DNA of 64,000 nucleotides, taken from Heliocidaris tuberculata. Its lineage: Eukaryota > Echinodermata > Echinoidea > Camarodonta > Echinometridae. The translations under genes were made by a program, and so were the position numbers. The notes beneath the pieces were generated by a model. The model did not search any database. It worked only from the letters and a program-made list of their open reading frames with translations, and was not told where the DNA came from. The stretch lies in NCBI GenBank assembly GCA_025618425.1, contig CM046833.1, positions 9,837,327-9,901,326 of the forward strand. The letters are read 5' to 3'. Below, one piece after another: positions 11,397 to 22,840 of the stretch. Each line of letters opens with the position of its first letter. Position 1 is the stretch's first letter.

Positions 11397-12497
11397 CTTG
11401 CGTGCATTACTGTTGGGGTCATACATTGTATTCCCTTTGCGAATAATAGAACTGAATTTTTTTATTGTGGACTGAACTAATGACATGCCTCCGAAAATAT
11501 TATGTTTGTTTGACGCTATATACATGGGCCGCCCCCACTTTTTTGAGGAGACACATGTCATAAAACCTCGGGAAAAAGTTCAAAAATTGTCATTGATGAG
11601 TGAAATCAAATCAGCCCCCCTCCCCCACTTTCAAAAACGCTCCGCGGTCCTGATATAAAAGAAACGGGCGTATAAGTAAAGGATTGGTATCTTGGCCTTA
11701 TTATAAGTGATCACGCAAGAAGGCGATGAACAATGTCCATGGGGAATTACGAGATGAATTAAAGAATCGTGCTCTCAACAATAATTCAGAATTATGGTCA
11801 TCTTTATTTATGATACGTGAGGTTGATTGGCAGAGTTCTTGTACATCTAGTTACGTCGACTTTTAAAGGGGCAATTCAGTTTTGGAAGGTTACAAAATAT
11901 TGTCCAACTTCCTTTTTAAGTATGAGTGGACTTCCGTGTGCATCCACTCTTTTTCAGCGAGCAGAAATCACGTCGTTAAAATTTAACATATCTACATATA
12001 CATTTAGGCAGTTTTTTTTTTCACTGTTTCGTTTTTTTCTTTGTAGTTATAATAGGTATCCGTTTCTATAGTTCAGACATTTCAAACAATAATACCGAAT
12101 GGTCCACGATTATCGTAACCTTATATTATAATCTGCAGTTGACGTTAGCTTCAAAATCTTGCTTCCCTGAAAATATTGAATCTTAACCTTAATCAACACG
12201 TACACGCTACCTGCAATTTCGTTTTGCGTAAATTCTCGTGTTGGCATGGACGGATACCGACCCCCTTTTTGTTTTGAATGAGGAATCATTGCACAATATA
12301 TTTTAAGATGTACATGTAGCTTGGAGGATGAAAACATGATGAAATCGGGTATAATAACAAAGAAGTCATTTATACGTTTGCATTCGCGAATCAACTCGTT
12401 TTGGAGTACAATTGAACGATTCGCGGTTATTCTTGGGAAATGAACAATGTACTCATCACCCTTTGTCCTCCTGATATACCTGATCTATCAAATCGCA
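11393..12497. other. No gene recognised
   Basis: AT-rich, unique-looking sequence with short frames (11817-12071 plus, 12110-12394 minus) that resemble no family I know and lack clear splice context. Confidence 0.5.
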
Positions 12498-12706
12498 TAG
12501 TCTGCAGGCACAGACCCTATATATCGGCATGTCAAGACAATTCCACAACGGCTTGATCCGATCCTAATTTTGTCAGTCTCTGGCTGTGTCAGAGCCGCCA
12601 TAGTGCATTGCCTATCGAGTGCATTAGACCGTGCGGTCTACGTAGTCTTACACTTAAGAGGCTCTGTTACGCGTTACAACCGACAAGGGTCTGTGATCGC
12701 AAACTA
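12498..12706 (+). mobile_element. MITE of the 9-bp-duplication family (long subfamily, copy D)
   Basis: Begins TAGTCTGCAGGCACAGACCC and ends with the complementary GGGTCTGTGATCGCAAACTA. It is 209 bp, longer than copies A-C, and shares its interior (GGCTTGATCCGA, TTTGTCAGTCTCTG) with the copy at 20392. CAAATCG occurs just outside both ends but is offset by two bases, so the target duplication is imperfect. The 108-codon frame at 12570-12896 overlaps this element and is not a gene. Confidence 0.75.
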
Positions 12707-13822
12707 TACAAATCGAATTGGGGGACAGGTGAATGGAATGCACGTCTTGCTCAACCCTTTGGAATGCAACTCGCTTGAAAACTACTCAAAACTTTTGTCA
12801 TACATTAGTCTAGATTATTCAGACTCTGTGAAAGCCTCGGCGAGTGTGCATTTCTTCTTGAATGTGAACATTTATTTGCAAAACATACGATATTAATGTT
12901 TTTTTTTTTTTCGACTAAAAAAAATCAAATGTTAGCACTCTTCCGTACTTTTTGTTTTCATCCAATAGCTGAATTATGATTGTATTATTATACATGTATA
13001 TTTTTAAAATGTATTTAGTGGAAAGTGACCAGTCAAGATGACATTTTTTTGCTTAACTTACATGTATTTTAAATTTTTTTAATCATGTCTGAATTCTTAA
13101 TTTACAAGTCGTAATTTCACTGTGCTTGCGTGGGTGTATACTTTCAAGATACATGTTTGGTCTGTCTGTGGTTAGGGGTAAACGAACGGTGTATTGCATG
13201 GTACATGGTATTACAGTTTTATACGGATATTCACAAACCAATTAATTACCAGTCAGTTTCTTCTTTTTGTTTCTGTTTCGCTGTTACTACATGTATATAC
13301 TCACGTGTATAGGATGTATTTACGTACATTTAATTCACAATGTACATGATGTAGATCGTTATGTCCTGTGAATTTACATGTACAAGCATGCACTGTAGAA
13401 AGGCCATTGCAATAAAAATGCATTAAATGCGATTATTGATTTCTGATATTGTCTTTAAATTGTAATTAAATGCCATATTTCTTCTTTTAAGATGACAATG
13501 TGCTATTGATTTTTTTTTAAAAGTAAAACCGTTCTAAAAACTGCGTGCATGGGGGGGGGGTGAAGGGGGTGTGGTCACGGAGAAAATGGGGTAAAGAAGG
13601 GCGATGATAATTTTATGATACAAATTCTCTTCCTCCTTTTTTTATCACTTGATTATTGATGAAATCAACATACAACGTTAAAAATTATGTGAGAAAAGGT
13701 CTGTACATTTAGTGTTTCACTCCTCTACTTCAAAACTGTAGTGCCGGTCTACATGAAGTGGACTCCTTTCCCCTTCTATTTTATGTAAAATAAATAGCAT
13801 AATCGAAGTAAGTCACTCTGTG

Positions 13823-13853
<31 letters not shown>

Positions 13854-14545
13854 ACAGTATAACATATATGGTATAGTATTTCTCTAATTTGTATGCTACA
13901 CGTATAGACATACATCATGTACATGTACTTACACAAACTAATCCTACATAAAGTTCACACTATTGGTGGAACGCTTATGTGTAATTTGTAATTCATGTGT
14001 AGTTTGCACTGATAAATCTGTTCTGTTTGTGTTTCGCAGCCTCCTCTGCCCGTCAATCAATCATAATATATGGGCTGTGACCAACATTCCAATGCAGATA
14101 CATGCTAAATAGAAAGTTTGGAACCGTTTCAAAAAATGTTTCTTGGCTCGACCATGTCGACATAACTTGGTAATTTGCGCATTCCAGTGGTTTTTACTTT
14201 TGGGAAATATGTTCACCCCCTGCAACAATCCTTAACCTTTCCTGTTCTAAAAATAGTGAAAAAATTTTGAACCAAAAGGGGTTGAATGTATTTGGGTTAC
14301 AATTATTGAATAAAATGTCTATTTGTACAACTTCGACCACTAATACTTGTGAGAACAAACAAACAAACAAACAAACAAAAAAAATCACCGAATTTAATAA
14401 TTTAATAAGGTTGTGTGACTATTGCATATTATACATGTACATGACGTTGTTCTCAGAAATCATCGCAAATTTTAAACAACTTTGGCATTGTCGAGTTTGC
14501 TTTGAATTACAATCATTACTTTCATTATTCGAGGGGAAATACCAG
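12707..14545. other. No gene; (GT)n and a poly-G run
   Basis: A (GT)n microsatellite lies at 13819-13852 and a G10 run near 13551. A (CAAA)n run is at 14358-14383. TACATGTA palindromes occur near 13923 and 14433. Short frames are unrecognised. Confidence 0.5.
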
Positions 14546-14547
14546 GA

Positions 14548-14675
14548 CCCCGTCTTATAAAGAGTTGCGAGTGATTCGAATCGATCGCAAGTCCTTCAAT
14601 CAATCGCAAATTTCTAATCTCCTATCTCTTAAGTACAGAGTTGCGATTGATATCAATTGAAAATTATTTGCAACC
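14548..14675. repeat. Possible decayed MITE with GAGTTGCGA repeats
   Basis: CTTATAAAGAGTTGCGAGTGATT at the left and ACAGAGTTGCGATTGATATC at the right share the word GAGTTGCGA in direct orientation, with two further GATCGCAA-like words between. The CCCCGTCTTATAAAG start resembles the CCCCGTTCCATAAA terminus at 34738. Boundaries are uncertain. Confidence 0.3.
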
Positions 14676-15440
14676 CACTATTTACAATCATGTACTCTAA
14701 TGAATATTGATCCTTTCCGCGTCTGGGGTGGGGAGGATTGGATGGGGCGGGGGTCCGTGGGAAGACGACAACATTTTCGATTGGGGGGGGGGGGGTTAAG
14801 TCTTGTTTGTAATTTAGCCTTATTGCGCATTTCAAAATATAAAAATCACAAGATAGGCCTTCTTGTAGAAAATGGTAGGCCTATACAATTTTCGTACCAC
14901 GTTATCGTTCATTAGTCAAGACTTGTGCTTCTAATTTATAATACTGATATAATTATATTATCCGTAATTGACATGCTGTTGACCTCGGCATATAGAAAGA
15001 GAATGGCGGTACTTTTGTGGCTAGTCTTTTCTTGGCAGTCCTTGATACATTGACCTAATTTAGAAAGGAGACTGTAAATGGGCGGGAGGGGGGGGGGGGG
15101 TGGGTCAAACCAGATTTTCGCCCATGAGTATACTGGGAGAAACTTGAACCAAGGAGTTATTACAGTGAACTGTAATAACTCCTTGCTTGAACATAAAATA
15201 ACAAGAAGCTCACAGCTCTTCTCAAGATAATCATTAAAAAGTACTCATTTGCCGACGATGGCTTTCTCGGCAGAAGAAGAAAAAGTCGGGGGGGGGGGGG
15301 TGAGGGGCGGCGTATTAAACGCCCCTCACGTGAGGTGGCTAATTTATTTCCATACTTGTACGTGTGTATCAAAGTGATTTGAATACAAGCACAATGTTTG
15401 TAAACAATCGTGCTTGTCTAGACATGAATATTATATAACA
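14676..15440. other. No gene; G runs and one perfect palindrome
   Basis: G runs at 14783-14796, 15090-15101 and 15289-15300. The palindrome at 15150-15185 is listed separately. No coding region is supported. Confidence 0.5.
15150..15185. repeat. Perfect 17-bp hairpin with 2-nt loop
   Basis: CAAGGAGTTATTACAGT is followed by GA and then by its exact complement. It would form a very tight cruciform or hairpin. Shorter relatives with the AAGGA...TCCTT ends lie near 21453, 29009 and 39921. I cannot tell whether it is a decayed transposon, a terminator-like hairpin or an insertion footprint. Confidence 0.85.
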
Positions 15441-15676
15441 CAGGGGCGGATCCAGAATTTTGTAAAATGTGGGGGTTCAATCTTTGACAAAAGGGGATGT
15501 CAGGTATAAGGGTGGTGGGTGTCCACTGTTCAGTCAGGCAAAATGGGTCGAATCAGGCAGAAAACGGGGTTCATTTCACAGACATAGTTACAAAAAAAAT
15601 ATGACAAGCGAAAATAAAACGGGGGGGGGGGGGGGTCTGGTCCCCGTTCCTCCCACCCACCTTGGATCTGCCCCTG
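15441..15676. mobile_element. MITE with CAGGGGCGGATCC termini
   Basis: Starts CAGGGGCGGATCCAGAA and ends TTGGATCTGCCCCTG, giving an imperfect terminal inverted repeat of about 14 bp around a G13 run. CAGGGG-type ends are common among hAT-like elements, but I see no 8-bp target duplication (ATATAACA against CAACACAT). Another terminus of this kind, GGATCCGCCACTG, occurs near 45364-45376. Confidence 0.65.
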
Positions 15677-16715
15677 CAACACATGGTGATTTTATTACCC
15701 GCAACTTTGCTGTAGAATGTCACATGTCGGATATAATATATCCTCCTTGAATTGGAATGTACTTTTTTCAGTGTTTGCATAAATCCTTGGCAGTTAGTCA
15801 GGAAACCAGGATGTTATATATTGGCCTAATAAATTATTATAGCTAGGCTATAGCATTGTATTCTAATGATTATGATTATACAGCAAAAAGCGCTTTCAAA
15901 AATATGAGCTTATTGTATTTTTTTTTTTTTTGGGGGGGGGGGGAGGGTACATTTGTGTATCCCCCAATTAACTTTGAAAGGAAGTTTCCCTGAATAAAGA
16001 CAGAAAAATTATGTGAATCAGAGCCACAAATTGGTGAGAATAATTTGGAATGAATCTCGCGGGATAATAATGAGAAAATTGAGCTTTGATCACACTCTGT
16101 AGTGTATGAACAATTGTTATACTTCATGATGAAAATGTTTGTCTTGATTTTGAGTGACCTCGGAGGATTTGTGACTGCAGAAGAATGTAAACTGCATGTA
16201 TTAGATATCATGGAACCCCTCCTAATTTAAAAAAAAAAAAAAAAAAAATCTAGTCGGGGAAACTTTAGTTCTACTTTGCCCTATGCCTAACTACTACGCA
16301 AGGATGACATCGCCGACAAAGTGCACTTGTCATGCTTGTCCTGAAAAAGAGGGCATATCCCGGATACCCGCTTGAGTACCTGAGACTCAAATCGGGCTGT
16401 GTCATGATTTGATCCGTGTTTCATTTGAATCCATCATCATACTGAACATCTGTCAGCAGCTACATAATGCGACCTGATTGATCGGACCCCGCCCTATGAA
16501 CATACGGGCTTCACGTGTGCAAATAAGGTCTGTCGGTCTTTTGAGACTAGAGAGAATTTATACCAAATTAGTATATAAAGAAACGTATGGTAAATAATAA
16601 TCACACGCACAAAAACAAAACAGTATCGTAATCGTATTGGGGGGGGGGGGAAATCGAGTGAAGAAACCAGTTTTGGGGAGGTGAGCTGACACTACAGTAT
16701 GTTTCGCATTCTACT
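15677..16715. other. No gene recognised
   Basis: Includes the T/G junction at 15918-15943, an A18-class run near 16230 and a G12 run near 16641. The 111-codon minus frame at 15876-16211 crosses the T/G junction and is unrecognised. Confidence 0.5.
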
Positions 16716-16925
16716 AATAGACCTGTTTACTAATTTATTTAAATTAATGTATGTTTCTCTCCAGAATCCTTAGATACCTGCTATGTATAATGGAATCTCT
16801 ATGGATGGAATCCATTTTGCATACATTAGTAGTTGCTATGTCGGGGAAACCTCAACAAAGCTTTTGAGTCCTCAAGAGAAACTTTTGTTCAAGAAGTATG
16901 CATAAAATAAATAAACAGGTCTATT
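16716..16925. mobile_element. MITE with AATAGACCTGTTTA termini, copy 1
   Basis: AATAGACCTGTTTA at the left is complementary to TAAACAGGTCTATT at the right, bounding about 210 bp. The interior contains TGCATACATTAGTAGTTGCTATGTCGG, whose core GTTGCTATGTCGG is also the core of the 62-bp minisatellite at 39383-40030. A diverged copy is at 46493-46665. It is non-coding; superfamily unknown. Confidence 0.7.
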
Positions 16926-17093
16926 CAGATAAACCTGACACTCGGTATATATAGTCGTGTTTAACAAAAGGACAACTTGGACCTTGGTCTAACTCCCTTC
17001 AAATTTAGACCCACGGTCGTGTGTTGAATTTTTTGCAGAATACAGGCCCCATAATGTTTAGTGTCAGGTTATATGCTCGAAGTATATAAGATG

Positions 17094-17220
17094 CAGGGAT
17101 GCCACTTTTCAGGCCCAACCAACTTATTTTCAGGCCATAGAAAACGCATTTTGGGGGGTACAATATGGCTCATTCTAGATGATTTTCAGGCTTTGAATTC
17201 AATTCTAAGTGGCATCCCTG
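17094..17220. mobile_element. 127-bp MITE with CAGGGATGCCACTT termini
   Basis: Starts CAGGGATGCCACTTTT and ends AAGTGGCATCCCTG, a perfect 14-bp terminal repeat. AAGATG flanks it on both sides (17088-17093 and 17221-17226). CAG...CTG ends suggest hAT, which makes 8-bp duplications; here only 6 bp match, so the assignment is tentative. Confidence 0.8.
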
Positions 17221-17538
17221 AAGATGCTGTACGGTGTATTTTGGTGGTCTGAACGGGGTATGAAGGACGTGACTCGTCAAAAAACTCGAATATAGACGTC
17301 TTTGCCACAGTTTATACCTGATTGTCAATGACAATGCCACTAAGCAAGTAGACATGTCTAGGCATATAACTTACAAGGGTATGTCATTTTGAGGACTATT
17401 TGCATTTCCTTGGAGAAATATCGGTATTTTTGTGTGCCCATGACCTTTGTTTTTATTTTTCAGTATTTTTTTCTCATCGTAATGTATCGCTATCATGACG
17501 TGGAAAATTTAGAAAGAGAGAGAGTTGTAATATATATG
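17221..17538. other. No gene recognised
   Basis: Short AT-rich interval between a MITE and the microsatellite block. The minus frame at 17170-17355 overlaps the MITE. Confidence 0.5.
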
Positions 17539-17539
<1 letters not shown>

Positions 17540-17577
<38 letters not shown>

Positions 17578-17578
17578 C

Positions 17579-17625
<47 letters not shown>
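17540..17625. repeat. Compound (GT)n-(GA)n microsatellite
   Basis: About 17 GT units followed by about 20 GA units with a GAGCGAGT junction. The overlapping frame is an artefact. Confidence 0.95.
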
Positions 17626-17626
<1 letters not shown>

Positions 17627-17958
17627 TGGAGACATGATAAGAGAGAGAACGTGCCCGTGTGCTGATGTTCATGAAATGCAGTGAAATGAATTAGACAAAT
17701 TTATTTTGGGGCTTATACCAATATTATGAACATAAGATGTAAAGAAATCACATCAGTTTAATAGTAGCCCATTGTTATGTTTTGAATAACAGTGATAAAC
17801 AAAAACAAAATCTAGGATTTGAACATAGACCGTGCACTTCGATAAAAGTGGAGCTGTCATGGCTGTTTCAGTAATTAGGTAAAGGGGCACAACCCTCGCT
17901 GGGAATTAGATCATTGTAATTAATCCGCGTCAAATCAATGGTATTACCAGGAGCAGAC
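17626..17958 (-). other. No gene; degenerate tRNA-like B box
   Basis: On the minus strand GTTCAAATCCT near 17812-17823 matches an RNA polymerase III B box. Just 5' of it is a tRNA-like anticodon arm (CACTT...AAGTG). An A box and acceptor stem are not convincing, so this is at best a decayed tRNA-derived SINE. Confidence 0.3.
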
Positions 17959-17959
17959 A

Positions 17960-17986
17960 GAGAAAGGAAGAGAGAAACAGAGAGAG

Positions 17987-18047
<61 letters not shown>

Positions 18048-18400
18048 TAGAGAGATAGAGTGAGAGAGGGAGGGAGGGAGGGAGGGGGGCATACATACAT
18101 TAGACAGAAATGGATGAAAGGGAAAGAGAGACACAGAAATAGATGACAGAGAAAGGCAGAGTGGAGAAACAGAGAAAATGGATTAGAGAGAGAGAGAGAG
18201 AGAGAGAGTAATATATTATGCAGAATATAGAAAGAGAGAAAATGGAAGAAGACAAAGGGGGGGGGGGGGGGGGGATAAAGAATATTAGTATAGAGACCGA
18301 GAAAATAGAAGAAGAAGATAGAAAGAGAGACGGAATATTGAGACAGAGAAAATGGATGAGAGAGAGAGAGAAAGAGAGAGAGAGTCGGAGCGGAAAAATA
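17960..18400. repeat. Compound purine-rich satellite block
   Basis: Successive GA, TA, GA, G, GGGA, GA and G tracts, including TA at 17986-18006, GA at 18007-18038 and a G18 run near 18258-18274. The 173-codon and 88-codon minus frames (17868-18451) are Ser-Leu strings produced by this tract and are not genes. Confidence 0.95.
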
Positions 18401-18460
18401 TACCGCGGGCAAATCAGACGTGGAAAAAAAAGAGAAGGAATAAAGAAACACTCAAGCGGT

Positions 18461-20391
18461 CAAGGGCAATTGCCTTAATGACCAACTGTTCTTCGAATTT
18501 ACAAATTGTGAAAACGACACCGCCCGAGGAGAAATAATTATTATACAAATCCGACCAAAGCACTGACCTTTTAGATGAAGGCGTCCCACTTCCTTTGTGA
18601 TATTTTTTGTAGATTTCCTGTATGCTTTTGTGACTAAATGTTAAGAAAATGAATGGATATTGACGACCTGTACTTCAAATCGCGAGTTTTGGTATGTTAT
18701 GGTTTTATACAAATACCAGAGACCATTGAAATAATACACGGGAGCGATGAACGATTTAACCCAGAGTCCTAAAATGCTTTTGAAAATATGAAATATAAAA
18801 TTATGAAAATATGTCCCTTTTTCATGATGCGCACATTACCATCCCTGATATTCCGTTTTGAATATATATATATTTTTTAATGCAAGTTAATCAATCCAGT
18901 AGGCCTATTATGACAACTTTCGGAATATCTATTTTGAAAATGTTCTCAGTATTTAGAGAAACACAGAAAAATCAGAAAATTTTCCTTACACAATTTTTTT
19001 TTTACAAGTACTGGTTGACCTCTTGACCCTGTTATTCATGCTATTGATAGACGTAAACGTATACGTCAGCAGCCGTTCCAAAATAGCATCTATGTCAAAA
19101 TTGCCCTTTCATGTGGAGTGTCTCATCGATGAGACACTAGAGTGTCGACTGTAATTATGCCATGTTATTTTGTTCATGATGTGAGTAATGTCAATTTAAT
19201 GTGCATCAACCGTCATGGATTTAGGAAAGCCGAATGTTTGTTTCGTAATTTTGGTGGCAGGAGTGGGATTAGCAATTCCAAATTGGGGAGCGTTGGAGGT
19301 TTGACCCATCTTCGGGAGGAAGAATAAAATATGGGTATATAATAACAATACGCCTTGATTGCATGGAAGCGCGCACTGCAATTAATGATACAAAGTAATC
19401 CCTTACTCTATGTTGTTGTTGTTGTTTGTTTGTTTGTTTTTTTTTGGGGGGGGGGGGGGGACTGGCTGGGCAGCTACCCCAATGTAGAGAACAGCCATCG
19501 TAGAAACTGTTCATACTTCGATATAATTTATGCTAACAAGAGTAATGTGTATAATTGAAATACACTTTCAAAATCTCTCTTTTTTTTTTTTTTTTTTTTA
19601 CAACACTGCAAAATAGCGGAAATAGATAGATTGCATGATCAAACCACCGAGAAGTTTTGTATCGTACAGGTCTATTACATTAACTTTCACTTTTGATTAA
19701 AGCAGCTAATGAATTATAAATAAACATCACTCTTTTGGGATGATATGGAAAAAATATATCAGGAAATAAGGAAGGAAAATTAGGTATAAAAATGTGAAAT
19801 CACCCCAAATCAGAAAAGGGGTGACATGATGACATTTCTAGGACACATAAAACTAAGAGGGGGGTTATCGAGGTCATATTATGTAACATCCATCCGCAGT
19901 TTTTCGACGCCAATGCCAGTTATAAAGCTTTTTCTTTTCCTAGTCTTTTTTCCCCCCTCTGCTAATATGAACGAGCACCTGATTGAAAAGGTCTCTGTTT
20001 ACATTGTATAGCTTTCAGTGGACCAGAATTTCCACAGCGAAAATTATGATTCCCCCTTGGACACCAGGCTAGAAAGGAATCTCCCCCGGGTCAACCATAG
20101 ATTCCATGAAGTGCATCTTCATAATTATGCAACCGCACCACCACTTACGCAAGAGACGTACATGTATATTAGAAATGCATGCAGATGACGCTGGTTATGT
20201 ACATTGTGCCCATGGTAATGCATAATGAGTTATTCCCTACTGATTATTTTGGTGGCTAGATTTGCGCGTTGAATGCTGGCGACTCTCCCGAACTTGAACA
20301 TACCAAGTGTAGATTGCGTCGGACCTCACACGTCATCTCCCACAAGTCACGTGATGTTAGATTCCTGGAATAGTACCTCATCATCGACGGG
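18461..20391. other. No gene; T/G junction and palindromes
   Basis: Contains a T/G junction (19437-19461), a poly-T run (19579-19598) and a 22-bp palindrome at 19117-19138. The rest is unique-looking and AT-rich. No open frame is recognisable. Confidence 0.5.
19117..19138. repeat. Perfect 22-bp palindrome
   Basis: AGTGTCTCATCGATGAGACA plus CT reads the same on both strands with no loop. It is followed by AGAGTGTCGACT, a partial echo of the arm. It could be a dimeric transcription-factor site or the remnant of a MITE. Confidence 0.8.
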
Positions 20392-20616
20392 TAGTCTACA
20401 GGCACAGACTCCATTTCGACAGATAAACCATGGACCCGCTGCTTAACACAATTCCATAAAGCCTTGATCCGACCCTGACTTTGTCAGTCTCTGAGCCGCT
20501 GCAGTACAAGGCGTCAAGGCCTATGGGGTTCAGTAGACGGTACGCGAGTCTATAGTCTTATAGTTCAGACACCCTGTTAGGCGTTACGTCTGACAAGGGT
20601 TTGTGCCAGCAACCTA
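20392..20616 (+). mobile_element. MITE of the 9-bp-duplication family (long subfamily, copy E)
   Basis: Starts TAGTCTACAGGCACAGACTCC and ends near GGGTTTGTGCCAGCAACCTA. The interior words CTTGATCCGACC and TTTGTCAGTCTCTG match copy D at 12498. The ends are more diverged than in the other copies and no target duplication is visible. Confidence 0.65.
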
Positions 20617-22840
20617 ACTTGGTCGGATGCAATCGTTCGGATGCTATGCATCAGATAATCATATCGACGCGTGGCGCCCAGGGCAGTCTTTGCTGATGTT
20701 GTGTGACCTAAGTTCAACAAGACTCGGTGACTCGGTGACTTGGTTGTACATGTACATGTATTGCATTTTTCAGACACCAGTTCTTTCCACAAGACAATAG
20801 TTTAATGAATAAGGGATAGTTATATTGATGATCACATCAAAAACAGATGCAGACAGACAGAGGGAGAGAGAAAGAGAGAGAGAGAGAGAGAGCAATATAG
20901 GGAAGCTTTCCATTTAGCCACATTTAGCCACACTACACCTTACTGTATTGTATCTGAAATCATACTCGGATTAAGTATTATGTCACTGTAAATATGTTCG
21001 CACGTTTCATTCTAGGTGATGTACAAAAATCAGTCATAAATGAAACGATACTTTTGAGATGATATTTATTAATTTCATTGATATATTTTTTCCGCATGAG
21101 GCTGCGCAAGCGCAACCATAAAGTCAAACAAAGTTCAAAACGTTCGGCTATCCGAACCTGATTTATAATCGCTGGTCGTATTATGTGAAATTTAACGCGC
21201 AAATCTACGTCAGATGGAGAAATCATCGAAAATCGGAGCGTCCTTACGTTTCGTTACGCCATCCAGGCTGTTATCAGAGCTATTACCTCAAAAGTGTCGT
21301 CAAATCATCCAGGAATAATACTGGGTTTATATCGTCATTAAATTAAGAAGGAGAGAAAAAAATCCTTTTAGTGGTGAAAAGGATGTTTTTGTTTTTGGTT
21401 TGTTATGTTTGTTTTCTTTCTGTTGAATAACTTTTAGGTTAATTTCAAACCAAGGATAACTCCTTGTTCAAACTAATCACGAGCAAGAGCAAAGTGTTGT
21501 AGGTCCATGAAGAAATACATGTAGTGCTGAATATAGTCATTAAAGAAATAATAAAGAAACAACAGAATCATAATGCTCGTCAACGGGATGATTGAACGTT
21601 TACCCCTTGTTATTGTAATTGGTTTGATTTTTGTAATCATTTGCAAACTTTTAAAAAGTTGCGCACATTTTGTTTTTGTATTTGTTTTTGTGTTCTTTTT
21701 GAGGGTCAGTTTTAATTCAGTTTTAATTCTCAGGCTTGTTCTCTCTAACAAATGTTATTGTATTTATTAGAAGATTTTATACATGTATGTCAGCATTGTG
21801 AAAATATTTCCATTCGGCATTTCGAAGCATTCTGATATTTTGGAAAACCCTGTAGAAGTTTAGAGAGATCCCCTATATGATATATCTCCGTAAATATGAC
21901 CTGTTTAGTATGAAATGACTTATCGTCGCATCGATTGTTGATAGATACCATTTTTATCTCCTCCGGGGTGCTGTTTACGTCTCAAGCTTGTATCATTCTC
22001 CAGCATTTGAGTAGAATCGCAATCTACCTGATAATATACGCACTTTTATAGCCCTATAACTTGACCCTTCGTTAACTTGTTAACGAGGAGCTACGTCAGA
22101 CTGTCCCTTGGAGACTAACCAAATTACGTCATCGGTTAAACTCCCATGATCTCACAAGCGGGTCAGGTTTTCCCCTCTTTTTTCCCCTATACATCTTTAA
22201 AATCCCCCTTTTCGTTGGACTCTTCTTTTTTCCACAACGTATGTGAGTTACATTTTGAAATTATGGTCCTTTTATGTTGCATGTGAATGAAAGATGGATA
22301 GACTGTTTTTACGGGGTTTTTTTATCGTCTATATTCGCTGCGACGAGGTTGTCTGTGTAATTCGGCACAAGTCTCTGAGGTTGCCGAATCTGATGACAAA
22401 TCATGACACCCTTTTTAAACCCTCTCCTTTTCCTTTTATATATCTCTCATTGCTTTAAAATGGAACAAACATTTGTTGACTGCTTATTGTGATTCATTTG
22501 CATGGAGTTAACGATAGCGTAACCAATCATTATGAATACTTCATTGTTTATTTACTTCTTTATTTATGTATTCATTTATTTATTTAGTATGGCCCTTTCT
22601 AACCCCTCGAACAATGGATCCCATTCTGATGTGTCTCTTGCCGAATAGGCACTTCCATTCATCTTCGTCTATCTGCAATGTATATTCATTTATCTGGCAG
22701 CATAATAAAGGCATATATGGATATTAAAAGACGGCATATGGTCAGAAAGTTCAGGTAGTTCTTCTCTTTGTTCTCCGTCGATATTTTCTGAACATTTCTC
22801 TACATGAATCACACATTGCCATTGTTGGACGGTGGACATA
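20617..22840. other. No gene recognised
   Basis: Contains a (GA)n tract (20866-20893), a foldback word CCAAGGATAACTCCTTG near 21453, TCGTTAAC-TT-GTTAACGA near 22073 and an octamer ATTTGCAT at 22496-22503. The two overlapping frames at 21473-21770 are low-complexity. Confidence 0.5.

Noticed and set aside
12570..12896. 108-codon plus-strand frame
   Set aside because: Its first half is inside a MITE (12498-12706) and the rest is not recognisable.
17930..18451. 173-codon minus-strand Ser-Leu frame
   Set aside because: It lies entirely across the compound GA/TA/G microsatellite.
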